From: Roseomonas sp.
Lineage (GTDB): Bacteria; Pseudomonadota; Alphaproteobacteria; Acetobacterales; Acetobacteraceae
DNA length: 39,325 bases
Direction: 5' to 3'
Assembly (NCBI GenBank): GCA_020249825.1
Contig: JADCEX010000084.1
Span: 1 to 39,325, forward strand
The number at the start of each line of letters is the position of its first letter. The stretch's first letter is position 1. Positions 1 to 7,045 of this stretch are shown piece after piece. The notes below the pieces were generated by a model, which was not told where the DNA came from, made no database searches, and worked only from the letters and a program-made list of their open reading frames with translations. A program made the position numbers and the translations under genes.

Positions 1-255
1 CACGGGGGTTGGCTTCCTCGGCGCTGGGTTGATCCTCAGGGAAGGCGGGACGATCCGTGGGCTGAATACGGCGGCGACCGTTTGGTGTTCGGCGGCTGTC
101 GGCGCGGCAGCGGGGGCTAACCTGCCGGTGCAGGCGGTTGCGATCGCGGTCTTTGTGCTGGTCTGCAATACCGCGCTGCGGCCGCTTGGCATATTGATTG
201 ACCGCCTGCCGGTCCGCGACCAGGCAGCTGAGGCGCGCTACCAGGTGGCCATCAC
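1..255 (+). pseudogene. mgtC: mgtC/sapB-family gene, 5' part, interrupted by the prophage
   Basis: The frame is open from base 2 and reads through GFLGAGLILREGG, TIRGLNTAATVWCSAAVGA and LRPLGILIDRLP, the conserved membrane core of the MgtC/SapB family, inner-membrane proteins linked to magnesium limitation and acid tolerance. The start lies left of the window. The host frame stops making sense at 255, where phage DNA begins, and a stop at 263-265 would end the chimeric protein just inside the phage. The missing C-terminal regulatory domain is found in frame at 37303-37542. Without the phage the protein would read YQVAIT-VPESAVAAA across the site. The membrane part may still be made as a truncated protein. 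Confidence 0.88.
251..255. repeat. Left target-site duplication (ATCAC)
   Basis: ATCAC directly precedes the first prophage base and recurs directly after the last one, at 37303-37307. Mu-family transposition duplicates 5 bp of target. Removing the phage and one copy restores the mgtC reading frame exactly, which fixes both ends to the base. Confidence 0.92.
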
Positions 256-280
256 TGTTACTTGACACATCATTCTGAAC

Positions 281-310
281 ATCCGGGACGATCCGGGATG
301 ATCGGGGATG
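281..310. repeat. Three tandem 10-bp repeats at the left end
   Basis: ATCCGGGACG, ATCCGGGATG and ATCGGGGATG follow one another without gaps, 25 bp inside the phage left end. A 10-bp period places the copies on one DNA face. They may belong to the transpososome assembly region or bind a DNA-bending protein; this is inference. Confidence 0.6.
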
Positions 311-326
311 GGTTGGGATAAGATGC

Positions 327-403
327 GAGAAAAATTGGGTTTTTGACCGATAGGCGACAAAAATTGGGTTTTGCCAAGGTTCCGGACAAAAATGGGTTTT
401 TCG
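327..403. repeat. Three 29-bp-spaced copies of a GACAAAAATTGGGTTTT motif (candidate transposase sites)
   Basis: Closely related copies start at 327 (GAGAAAAATTGGGTTTTTG), 356 (GACAAAAATTGGGTTTTG) and 385 (GACAAAAATGGGTTTTTCG), exactly 29 bp apart. They lie between the phage left terminus and the repressor stop codon, in A/T-rich noncoding DNA. Mu transposase binds several sites at each phage end, so these are good candidates for L-end sites. A partial match in reverse orientation, GGACAAATTG, sits about 20 bp from the right terminus (37272-37281). The region 256-464 holds no gene. Confidence 0.6.
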
Positions 404-464
404 CCGCGAGTGACGGGCGGTTAGGGATAAAGAGCATTATCCTTCTTAGCCTCTCAAGGGGTTC

Positions 465-1238
465 TTAAGACCGGACCGGGCCGGCCTGCCACACCACCTG
501 GCCCAGCACTTGGAGGGTCGGGGTTTCGACTGCGGGCACTTCCTCAGCGGCGTATTTGGGGTTGTCGGATTTCAGGATCACGGACCCGTCTCGGCGCAGG
601 TCTATGCGCTTGACCAGCAGGCCTCCGCCGATTGCCAGCACGTAGATGAAGCTGCCTTCGATGCGCCGGGCGGAGGTATCCACCAGCAGCAAATCTCCGT
701 CCCGGATGGTGGGGTCCATGCTGTCGCCGGAGGCCGTGAGCAGGGCCAGGTTTTGGGGCGATCGGCGAAGGGTCTGCTTCAAAAAACTCTCGGAAAATGC
801 GATGAAGTCTACAAGGTGGTCGCTGCGGAGACCGCCGTGATTTCCCGCTGCCGCGCGGGCTTCCAGCAGGGGCAGAAGCACGTGGCCGGGCGGGGTGGCG
901 GGCGCCAATACGGGCGCGGCTTCGCCCTGCATCGGGCCTTCCCCGGTGGCAAGCCATTCGAGCCTGACGCCCGTGGCGCGGGCCAGCGAAACCAGCGCTG
1001 AGGACGGCAATTCTCGCCCGCCGCGATAGCGGTGGAGGGTGCTGAGATACATCTCCGCCCGGCGCGCCACGGCACTGGGACCACCAGCCTGGGCGATGGC
1101 CAGTTCCAGTCGGGGAGCCAATTCCCCGAATGGGGGCGCCTCATTTTCGCTTCCACCTTCCGGCCCGGAAGGTGGAACTGGGCTTCCACCTTCTTTTTTC
1201 GGTTCCACCTTCGGTTTTTCCTCAATGATAACAGTCAT
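465..1238 (-). CDS. Phage repressor: HTH plus S24 (LexA/CI-like) peptidase domain
   Basis: This is the lysogeny repressor of the prophage, transcribed away from the early operon. An HTH of the XRE/CI type covers roughly residues 41-80. An S24 autopeptidase follows: catalytic Ser173 in ASGDSMDPTIRDGD, Lys210 in LLVKRID, and a likely self-cleavage Ala-Gly at 131-132. Such repressors cleave themselves when stimulated by RecA, so SOS induction is likely (family knowledge). Residues 1-35 are low-complexity, rich in Pro, Gly, Glu and Lys, and are encoded by DNA holding an array of decamer repeats. The true start could therefore be further in, for example a TTG codon before APRLELAIAQ. The ATG at 1236-1238 is the outermost possibility and lacks a good ribosome site. 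Confidence 0.88.
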   Translation of the reverse strand: MTVIIEEKPKVEPKKEGGSPVPPSGPEGGSENEAPPFGELAPRLELAIAQAGGPSAVARRAEMYLSTLHRYRGGRELPSSALVSLARATGVRLEWLATGEGPMQGEAAPVLAPATPPGHVLLPLLEARAAAGNHGGLRSDHLVDFIAFSESFLKQTLRRSPQNLALLTASGDSMDPTIRDGDLLLVDTSARRIEGSFIYVLAIGGGLLVKRIDLRRDGSVILKSDNPKYAAEEVPAVETPTLQVLGQVVWQAGPVRS

Positions 1239-1282
1239 TTAAGGACTTTTTGGCGAAAAATTCCCAAATGGGGAAGGTGGAA
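1151..1282. repeat. Five copies of decamer TTCCACCTTC around the repressor 5' end
   Basis: TTCCACCTTC occurs on the plus strand at 1151-1160, 1184-1193 and 1203-1212, and as its reverse complement GAAGGTGGAA at 1168-1177 and 1273-1282. All copies are exact. Four lie inside the annotated start of the repressor gene and one lies in the repressor-ner intergenic region next to an operator palindrome. They could be binding sites for the repressor, Ner or a host factor in the early switch, comparable in position to the Mu operator region. Confidence 0.7.
1261..1275. promoter_or_regulatory. Operator-like palindrome 1 (TTCCC-N5-GGGAA)
   Basis: TTCCCAAATGGGGAA is a 5-bp-armed dyad in the repressor-ner intergenic region, upstream of the repressor start and of the early promoter. 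It has the same form as the copy at 1304-1318. A weaker version, TTCCCCGAATGGGGG, lies at 1122-1136 inside the repressor gene. Repressor or Ner is the likely ligand (inference). Confidence 0.65.
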
Positions 1283-1293
1283 CAAGAAAACGC

Positions 1294-1322
1294 TTGACGG
1301 TGCTTCCCATTTGGGGAAATAT
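1294..1322 (+). promoter_or_regulatory. Probable early promoter with embedded operator 2
   Basis: A -35-like TTGACG (1294-1299) is followed after 17 bp by AAATAT (1317-1322); TATGAT at 1320-1325 is an alternative -10 with a longer spacer. The second operator, TTCCCATTTGGGGAA (1304-1318), fills the spacer, so a bound repressor would block RNA polymerase. The promoter points into ner and the transposition operon. Confidence 0.6.
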
Positions 1323-1707
1323 GATTTTACCAAACGGCAAAACCGACCACCCAAAGGCACCCCTGTTGCGCGCTAAACCCATCACGAAACCCTCCGCAGA
1401 TTGGCACCCTGAGGACATTAAAGCGGCCATCCGGAAAACCGGCATGACGCTTTCTGACCTCAGCCGCGCTGCTGGCTTTTCTGAGGGTGCCGCCAAGCGC
1501 GCGCTGCTGATCCCCTGGCCCCGGATGGAGGCCGCGATTGCTGCGCGCCTTGGCCGCGAGCCCCACGAAATATGGCCCAGCCGATACTCGCCTGACGGGC
1601 GACCCATGGCTGGGCTGCATATCAGGCGCCGCAAAGACCTAGCGCCTGCCACCCCAGCCCGCAACGTCAGAAAAGAGAGAGCCAGTGAACAACGCGCCTA
1701 TGCTTGA
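1321..1707 (+). CDS. ner: Ner-like HTH transcriptional regulator
   Basis: The first gene of the early operon encodes a small DNA-binding protein of the Ner/Nlp (SfsB) family. The signature is WHPEDIKAAIRKTG, LSDLSRAAGFSEG, a P-W-P motif and the ending EPHEIWPSRY. In Mu, Ner lowers both early and repressor transcription and so tips the switch to lytic growth. The start is uncertain: ATG at 1321 falls within the predicted -10 region. If that promoter is right, translation more likely begins at TTG 1366, which has AAAGG about 8 bases upstream and gives about 113 residues. The 3' end overlaps the next gene by 23 bases. Confidence 0.82.
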   Translation: MILPNGKTDHPKAPLLRAKPITKPSADWHPEDIKAAIRKTGMTLSDLSRAAGFSEGAAKRALLIPWPRMEAAIAARLGREPHEIWPSRYSPDGRPMAGLHIRRRKDLAPATPARNVRKERASEQRAYA

Positions 1708-2506
1708 CCCTATCGAGATGATCCCGGTGGATCAAATCCTGGTCGAGGACCGCCTGCGGTCCGTGAACCCGGACCATGCCGCGCTGATCGCGGAGAGCTT
1801 CCGCGCCAATGGCCAGATGACGCCGATTGAGGTGCGCCGGAATGACGCCGGCGAGTTTGTCCTGGTCGCGGGCGCGCATCGCCTTGCCGCTGCCCGGCTG
1901 GCGGAGATGGACCAAATCGCGGCCAGCATCATTGAAGCCGATGAAGACCAGGCGCGGCTGCGCGAGATTGACGAAAACCTGTGCCGCCGCGACCTGACGG
2001 AGCTTGACCGGGCGACCTTCCTGGCCGAGCGCAAGGCGGTCTGGATTAGGCTAAATCCAGAAACTGCTGTTGTTGGAAGGAAGAAATTAAAGACAAATTT
2101 GTCTTTAATTCCAACCTTTGCCCAAGATGCCGCCGAAAGGCTGGGCCTTTCCGCCCGTTCGGTGGACCGCGCGATCCGCCGCAACAATGCCATCGCCGAT
2201 GATGTGAAGGCCATGCTGGCCCATTCCAAATGGGCCGATAATGGCAGCGTGCTGGATGGCCTGACCAAGCTGCTCGGGGACCAGCAGCGCCGCGCCGCGC
2301 ATGCCCTGACCCGTGAAGACAACCCCGCGCGGAACCTTGCCGCCGCGATTGCGGAATTCACCCCTCGGCCCAAGGGCGCCGCCGCCGCAGAAGCCTCGCA
2401 GGAATATGAACGGCTGATCAATTCCTGGCGGAAGGCCCGGCAGGCAGCCCGCAAGCGCTTCATCGACTTCCTGGTCGCCGAAGGCGAAATCGGGGGTGGC
2501 AAGTGA
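1685..2506 (+). CDS. ParB-like nuclease-fold protein
   Basis: The N-terminal 90 residues show a ParB/Spo0J-type domain: IPVDQILVEDRLR, then GQMTPIEVRRN, then FVLVAGAHRLAAARLAEM, and an ENLCRRDLTELDRA helix. A second HTH-like section follows (AAERLGLSARSVDRAIRRN). Such proteins occur upstream of the transposase in several Mu-like phages of alphaproteobacteria; their role there is not settled, but regulation or DNA partition is plausible. The start is GTG 1685, with ATG 1700 possible. Codons 120-145 coincide with an A/T-rich island containing two perfect inverted repeats, very different in base use from the rest of the gene. Confidence 0.85.
   Translation: MNNAPMLDPIEMIPVDQILVEDRLRSVNPDHAALIAESFRANGQMTPIEVRRNDAGEFVLVAGAHRLAAARLAEMDQIAASIIEADEDQARLREIDENLCRRDLTELDRATFLAERKAVWIRLNPETAVVGRKKLKTNLSLIPTFAQDAAERLGLSARSVDRAIRRNNAIADDVKAMLAHSKWADNGSVLDGLTKLLGDQQRRAAHALTREDNPARNLAAAIAEFTPRPKGAAAAEASQEYERLINSWRKARQAARKRFIDFLVAEGEIGGGK
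2041..2110. repeat. Two strong palindromes inside the ParB-like gene
   Basis: At 2041-2060, CTGGATT and AATCCAG form 7-bp arms around a 6-bp spacer. At 2085-2110 a perfect 26-bp palindrome has 13-bp arms (AATTAAAGACAAA and its complement) and no spacer. Both lie in a short A/T-rich island within a high-GC coding region. A perfect 26-bp dyad in coding DNA is unlikely by chance and suggests a protein-binding site, for instance a parS-like site or an internal transposition enhancer (inference). Confidence 0.75.
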
Positions 2507-2622
2507 TGCAAGCCCGCCGCCTGCTGCGCGCCGCGCTGGGCGGCGCGGCCTTTGCCGGGTGCATCCTGGGCATCTTCTGGTTCGGGTCACTGGTCTTCGT
2601 GGCCGCTGGCATCAAGCCCTGA
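2506..2622 (+). CDS. Small single-span membrane protein
   Basis: This 38-residue frame starts with an ATG that overlaps the stop of the ParB-like gene (TGATG), as is usual inside this operon. It begins MQARRLLRAALGGAAFAGC and continues with one hydrophobic stretch (ILGIFWFGSLVFVAAG), so a positive-inside, single-pass inner-membrane protein is predicted. No family was recognised. The coding call rests on position, tight coupling and the coherent membrane segment. Confidence 0.55.
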   Translation: MQARRLLRAALGGAAFAGCILGIFWFGSLVFVAAGIKP

Positions 2623-2631
2623 GGCGCGGCC

Positions 2632-3084
2632 ATGGTGCGGCACCCCGGACAGCCTGACCTTCTGGATTGGCAGCCGCCAGAGGCGGTGACGCGCTTCAAG
2701 GAAGAACAGGTGCGCGCCGCCAGCTTCGCCGCCCGCGTTTCCCGCGCGGTGGCGGTGGCGCTGGCGGATGCGGATGTGGACCGCGAAACCATCGCCGCGC
2801 GCATGTCAACGTTTCTGGGTGAACGCGTTTCGCCCGCCATGCTGGATGCCTATGCCAGCCAGGCGCGGGAAGACCACCGGATCAGCGTGCCGCGCCTGAT
2901 GGGCCTGCTGCATGCCACGCGCGACCGCCGCCTGCTGGAACTGCTGGCCGAGCCGATGGGCTGGGCGGTGATTGAACGCCGCCACCTGCCGCTGATCGAG
3001 GTTGCGGCCATCCGTGAACATGAAGATGAATTGCGCCGGCGCCGGGAATTCCTGATGCGGTCGGCCAGGAGTGGCGCATGTTGA
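2632..3084 (+). CDS. Conserved early phage protein of unknown function
   Basis: The 150-residue protein starts MVRHPGQPDLLDWQPPEAV and is mostly helical and charged. It contains DRETIAARMSTFLGERVSPAMLDAYASQ, which resembles a helix-turn-helix segment, and ends in a basic region (EDELRRRREFLMRS). Genes of this kind sit directly before the transposase in many Mu-like phages. It overlaps the transposase start by 7 bases, so the two are probably translated together. A DNA-binding accessory role is plausible but not shown. Confidence 0.72.
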   Translation: MVRHPGQPDLLDWQPPEAVTRFKEEQVRAASFAARVSRAVAVALADADVDRETIAARMSTFLGERVSPAMLDAYASQAREDHRISVPRLMGLLHATRDRRLLELLAEPMGWAVIERRHLPLIEVAAIREHEDELRRRREFLMRSARSGAC

Positions 3085-5072
3085 CCGCAGCGCAAACAGA
3101 TCGCTGGTTCACGCTGGCTGAATTGGCCGCGCTGGACCTGCCCGGCATTCCCAACACCCGGCGCGGGCTGGCCATGCAGGCAGACCGCGAAGAATGGAAC
3201 CATGAAGCCGCCGAAGGCCGCCTGTGGCGCCGCCGGCAGGGCCGTGGTGGCGGCATTGAATACTGGATCGGTGTGCTGCCCAGCTTCACGCAGGCGAAGC
3301 TGCTGGCCAAGGAAGCGGCGCAGCACCCCGCCCCCGCGCGCGATACCGCGCTGCGCCAATTGAGCGATGAGGCAGCGTGGCAGGGTTATGACCGCGCCGC
3401 TGATAAGCACAAGCAAAGTGCGGCGAAGCGCGTGGCCGCGCTGGATGCGGTGGAGACGCTGGTGGCGCAGGGCAGATCGCGCACCGTCGCCATTATGGAA
3501 GTGGCCGCGACGCATGATGTTTCGCGCACCGCGATTTATGCCTGGGCGGCGCTGGTGGATGGTGTGCCGCGCGCGCATTGGCTGGCGCGGCTGGTGCCGC
3601 AATATGTGGGCGCCAAGGGCCCGCGCGCGGCATGCGCGGATGATGCCTGGGAATGGCTGCGCGCGCGGTATCTGCTGCCGAACCGCCCGACCTTTGAAGC
3701 CTGCTGGCGGGATTTGCAGCAGGTGGCCGCGCAAAAAGGCTGGTGCTTGCCGTCCGCGCGCACGCTGCGCCGGCGCATTGATGCGCTGCCGGCCACCGTG
3801 GTGGCCTGGCACCGCGAAGGGCCGGATGCGACGGACCGGATGTTCCCCGCGCAGCGGCGCGACAGATCACACCTGCATGCGCTGCAATGGGTGAATGCGG
3901 ATGGCCATAAATTCGATGTGTTTGTGAAGTGGCCGGATGGCACGGTGGCGCGGCCCATGGCCGTGTTTTTCCAGGATTTGTATTCGGGCAAGCTGCTGAC
4001 CTGGCGTGTGGCGCAGGCCGAAACCGGCGACACTTTCCGGCTGGCGTTTTCCGATGTGGTGGAGCGCTACGGCATTCCTGGCGCGGTGACGATTGATAAC
4101 ACGCTGGCCGCCGCGAATAAGACCATGTCGGGCGGGTTGAAGCGGCGCTTTCGCTTCAAGGTGCGGGAAGAAGAACCGCTTGGCATTTTCGCCAGCCTTG
4201 GCGTGGCCGTGCATTGGGCGAAGCCGTTCAGTGGCCAGTCAAAGCCGATTGAGCGCGCCTTTGGTGACCTTGCGCGCGACATTGCGCGGCACCCGGCCTT
4301 TGTTGGTGCCTGGACCGGCAATAAACCAACCGACAAGCCGCATGATTACGGCAAGAAATCTGTGCCGCTGGCGGAATTTCTGGCGGTGCTGGAACCGGCC
4401 ATCGCGGAACACAATGCCCGGCCTGGTCGCAGCGCGCTGAATTGCCGTGGCCGGTCCTTCGATGACACTTTTGCCGAAAGCTACGCCAGCGCGCCGATCA
4501 CGCGTGCGACGGAAGCGCAGCGGCGCATCTTCTTGTTGGCGGCGGAAGAAGTGCGCGTGCGCCGCGATGGCACGATCCATCTGCTGGGCAATCGCTACCA
4601 TGATGCGCGGCTGGTCGAATTGCGCGGGCGCAACGTCGCCCTGCGGTTCGACCCCGACAAGCTGCATGCGCCGGTGCATGTGTATCTGGCGAATGGCGAT
4701 TATTTCTGCACCGCCGAATGCTGGGCCGATGCTGGCTTTGGTGACACCGAAGCCGCGCGCCGCACCGCCACCGCCGTGCGCCAGCGCCGCCGTGGCCTGA
4801 AGCTGCTGGCCGATGCGGAAGCGCGCATCAGCGCGGAACAGCTTGCGCGCGATATCGCCGCCGCACAGCGCGACATTCCAGACCCACCCGCACCGCAGAT
4901 TGTGCGCCCGCTTTTCCGTGGCGCGGTGGCGCTGAAACCCAAACCAGAGACGGAGGAAGAAACTTCGGAAGCGCGGTCCGAAAGGCTTTTCGTGGCAGCG
5001 CGCGCCAGCATGCGGCAGGGCCAGGCGCCCGCGCATCTGCGCGTGATCAGCCATGACGATCCCGAGGCGTAA
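3078..5072 (+). CDS. A: Mu-type DDE transposase (A protein)
   Basis: At 664 residues it matches MuA (663) in length. Residues 1-70 form the winged-helix DNA-binding domain (DRWFTLAELAALDLPGIP, then the IEYWIGVLPSF ending). The DDE catalytic triad reads D275 (WVNADGHKFD), D340 (VTIDNTLAA) and E392 (KPIERAFGD), close to D269/D336/E392 in Mu. The C-terminal Mu-transposase beta-barrel follows (residues about 470-560) and a charged tail that in Mu contacts MuB and ClpX. It cuts and joins the phage ends for integration and replicative transposition. The start ATG overlaps the previous gene. Confidence 0.97.
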   Translation: MLTAAQTDRWFTLAELAALDLPGIPNTRRGLAMQADREEWNHEAAEGRLWRRRQGRGGGIEYWIGVLPSFTQAKLLAKEAAQHPAPARDTALRQLSDEAAWQGYDRAADKHKQSAAKRVAALDAVETLVAQGRSRTVAIMEVAATHDVSRTAIYAWAALVDGVPRAHWLARLVPQYVGAKGPRAACADDAWEWLRARYLLPNRPTFEACWRDLQQVAAQKGWCLPSARTLRRRIDALPATVVAWHREGPDATDRMFPAQRRDRSHLHALQWVNADGHKFDVFVKWPDGTVARPMAVFFQDLYSGKLLTWRVAQAETGDTFRLAFSDVVERYGIPGAVTIDNTLAAANKTMSGGLKRRFRFKVREEEPLGIFASLGVAVHWAKPFSGQSKPIERAFGDLARDIARHPAFVGAWTGNKPTDKPHDYGKKSVPLAEFLAVLEPAIAEHNARPGRSALNCRGRSFDDTFAESYASAPITRATEAQRRIFLLAAEEVRVRRDGTIHLLGNRYHDARLVELRGRNVALRFDPDKLHAPVHVYLANGDYFCTAECWADAGFGDTEAARRTATAVRQRRRGLKLLADAEARISAEQLARDIAAAQRDIPDPPAPQIVRPLFRGAVALKPKPETEEETSEARSERLFVAARASMRQGQAPAHLRVISHDDPEA

Positions 5073-5103
5073 CCCTCGGTTTTCCCCAAACCAAGGAATG
5101 ATT

Positions 5104-6078
5104 ATGAGCGACCAAATTATTGACGTGGACGATATGGATGCGCTGCGCCAGCGCATTCGCAGTGCCATGAAAGAACGCGGCCTGGCGATGACCGATGTGG
5201 CGCGCCAGGTGGGTGTTCCATACGGAACCTTCAGCAGCTGGATGGGCAATACCTATCGCGGCAGGCTGGGGCCGATTGGTGAAAAAGCAAGCCAATGGCT
5301 GGATGGCCAGCAAGCCGCGGATCGCACCCGCGCGCTGGCGCCGAAAGCGCCTGGCTTCCTGCCGACGCCGACGGCAGAGGCCATTCTGGCCACGCTGGAA
5401 CACGCGCAATTCATGCCGGAATTCGTGGTGATCACGGGCAGCCCCGGCGTGGGCAAAACCAGCGCGGGCCGCGCCTATGCCCAGCGCAACACCAATGTGT
5501 GGCTGATCACGGCTGAGCCCACCATGTCCACCCCGCGCGCCGTGCTGGAATATTTGGCGGAAGCGATTGGCGTGCCTTCGCGCGGCATGTCCACCCAGCA
5601 GCTTTCGCGCAGCCTGACCCGGCGCATGACAGGCAGCCAGGGCCTGATCCTGATTGATGAAGCGCAACACTTGACCAGCCAGACACTGGATCAACTGCGC
5701 ATGTTCTACGACCTTGCCGATGTTGGCATGGCGCTGATGGGCAATGAAGCGGTCCATGCCCGGCTTGAAGGTGGCGCACGTGCCGCGCAGTTCGCGCAGC
5801 TATTCTCACGCGTCGGCATGCGGCTTGCCCGCCCGCGCGCGCTGAAGGGCGATATCGAGCAATTGATGGATGCCTGGGATATCGCCGGCAAGGAAGAACG
5901 CGCGATGCTGGTGCAGATCGCCAAGCGCCCAGGCGCGCTGCGCAACCTGACCAAGGTGCTGCGCATGGCCCACATGCTGGCCAGTGCCGATGGCGCGGAA
6001 GCGGTGGCTGAGACGCATATCAGGATGGCGTGGGAACGGCTTTCTGCCGGCGCGCCGCTGATGGCTGAGGCGGCGTGA
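5104..6078 (+). CDS. B: MuB-like AAA+ target-capture ATPase
   Basis: The protein has an N-terminal HTH (AMTDVARQVGVPYGTFSSWM), then an AAA+ ATPase core: Walker A GSPGVGKT at residues 112-119 and Walker B LILIDEAQ around 181-188. MuB coats target DNA, stimulates the transposase and gives target immunity. ATG 5104 is preferred because AAGGA at 5093-5097 is spaced correctly for it; the frame is open further up, but those starts have no good ribosome site. It directly follows the transposase gene, as in Mu. Confidence 0.95.
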   Translation: MSDQIIDVDDMDALRQRIRSAMKERGLAMTDVARQVGVPYGTFSSWMGNTYRGRLGPIGEKASQWLDGQQAADRTRALAPKAPGFLPTPTAEAILATLEHAQFMPEFVVITGSPGVGKTSAGRAYAQRNTNVWLITAEPTMSTPRAVLEYLAEAIGVPSRGMSTQQLSRSLTRRMTGSQGLILIDEAQHLTSQTLDQLRMFYDLADVGMALMGNEAVHARLEGGARAAQFAQLFSRVGMRLARPRALKGDIEQLMDAWDIAGKEERAMLVQIAKRPGALRNLTKVLRMAHMLASADGAEAVAETHIRMAWERLSAGAPLMAEAA

Positions 6079-6614
6079 TGATGCAGACAATCCAATTCGA
6101 AGGTCGGATGTATCAAGGCGAGCAGCCTTCCTCATGGGCCGTGATGGAACTTGCTGATGAGGTGGAGCGTGAAGGCGTCACCATGCTGCCCATCACCCAT
6201 GAAGAAAACATGATGCGGTTACGCAATCTGACGAAACGCTGCCTTGCGGCGCTTCGCTGGGACCGCGGCTGGAAGTTGTTGTGGGGTGATGATGAAGGCG
6301 AGGAGATTTTATATCGTCGCCAAATCTGCCTCGTCCGCGGCGGTAAACAGACGCAGACCGAAAAATGGGAGCCGGAAAACCTGTTCATACATCGCGGCTT
6401 GGCGCCGCTGGTGGAGATGTTGGAAGGCTACATCCTTGTGAGTTTGGCGCAAAGAATTGGGCCAGAGGGCCGCGCATTGTGCCGGCTGGCCAGGCGCGAC
6501 GATCCGCACACTACCTGGAGCCGGTCAGGCGTGACGCTGAATCACGCGATTCTGGCTGCGCTGCTAGCGGATATGGCGACGAAACTGATCAAGAAAGAAA
6601 AGGAGGCCGCGTGA
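6078..6614 (+). CDS. Unknown early-operon protein
   Basis: This 178-residue protein starts at one of two adjacent ATGs overlapping the stop of the B gene. It has no signal peptide or membrane span. Visible parts are a charged N-terminal half with EENMMRLRNLTKRCLAAL and a C-terminal helical part ending DMATKLIKKEKEAA. No family was recognised. Base composition is slightly richer in A/T than its neighbours (for example 6290-6440), which may mean more recent acquisition. Its place in the early operon suggests a role during replication or takeover. Confidence 0.7.
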   Translation: MMQTIQFEGRMYQGEQPSSWAVMELADEVEREGVTMLPITHEENMMRLRNLTKRCLAALRWDRGWKLLWGDDEGEEILYRRQICLVRGGKQTQTEKWEPENLFIHRGLAPLVEMLEGYILVSLAQRIGPEGRALCRLARRDDPHTTWSRSGVTLNHAILAALLADMATKLIKKEKEAA

Positions 6615-7000
6615 TGCAGCCCGGCGCCTTGGCTGATCTGCGCAACCAGGTGGAGATGCTGAGCCGCCGGGTGCGCGCGCTTGAGAATAACACGCGCGAA
6701 TTGGCAGCGCCGGTGCCTGCCGGTTCCATTCACGATGTGCTGCATGCCGTGAGCGATGCCTTCGGTGTGCCGGTGCTGACCATCACTTCCGGCCGGCGCG
6801 ACCGCGATGTTGTGCTGGCGCGGCAAGTGGCGATGGCGCTGTGCGTGGAATGCCTTGGCATGTCCATCCAGCGCGTGGCCCGCGCCTTCGGCAAAGACCA
6901 TGCGACAGTGCGCCACGCCTTCAATTCGGTGTGGGCGCGCGAAGCCTGGGATGCGCCGCTGCGTGAGCGGATCAGAAAAGTGCGGGCGGTGTTCGCATGA
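6614..7000 (+). CDS. DnaA domain IV-like DNA-binding protein
   Basis: The 128-residue protein has a short coiled-coil N-terminus (LRNQVEMLSRRVRALENN) followed by a fold matching the C-terminal DNA-binding domain of DnaA: IHDVLHAVSDAFGVP, LTITSGRRDRDVVLARQVAM, CLGMSIQRVARAFGKDHATVRHA. The last part corresponds to the DnaA signature DHTTV-HA. There is no AAA+ domain. A strong ribosome site, AAAGGAGG, precedes ATG 6614. DnaA-box recognition and control of replication or transcription are likely roles. A second DnaA-like piece is encoded at 8133-8702. Confidence 0.85.
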   Translation: MQPGALADLRNQVEMLSRRVRALENNTRELAAPVPAGSIHDVLHAVSDAFGVPVLTITSGRRDRDVVLARQVAMALCVECLGMSIQRVARAFGKDHATVRHAFNSVWAREAWDAPLRERIRKVRAVFA

Positions 7001-7045
7001 GCGCCGCGAATTCCATCCCTAAATCCCCTTTGAAGGAATCACCCC

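Noticed and set aside
256-464. Possible CRISPR-like array from the 29-bp periodic repeats
   Set aside because: Only three units of about 18 bp with 11-bp gaps, at a phage terminus and with no cas genes; transposase sites explain it better.
4239-5249. Minus-strand open frame of 336 codons
   Set aside because: It is antisense to the transposase and the MuB start, both certain; it is a composition shadow.
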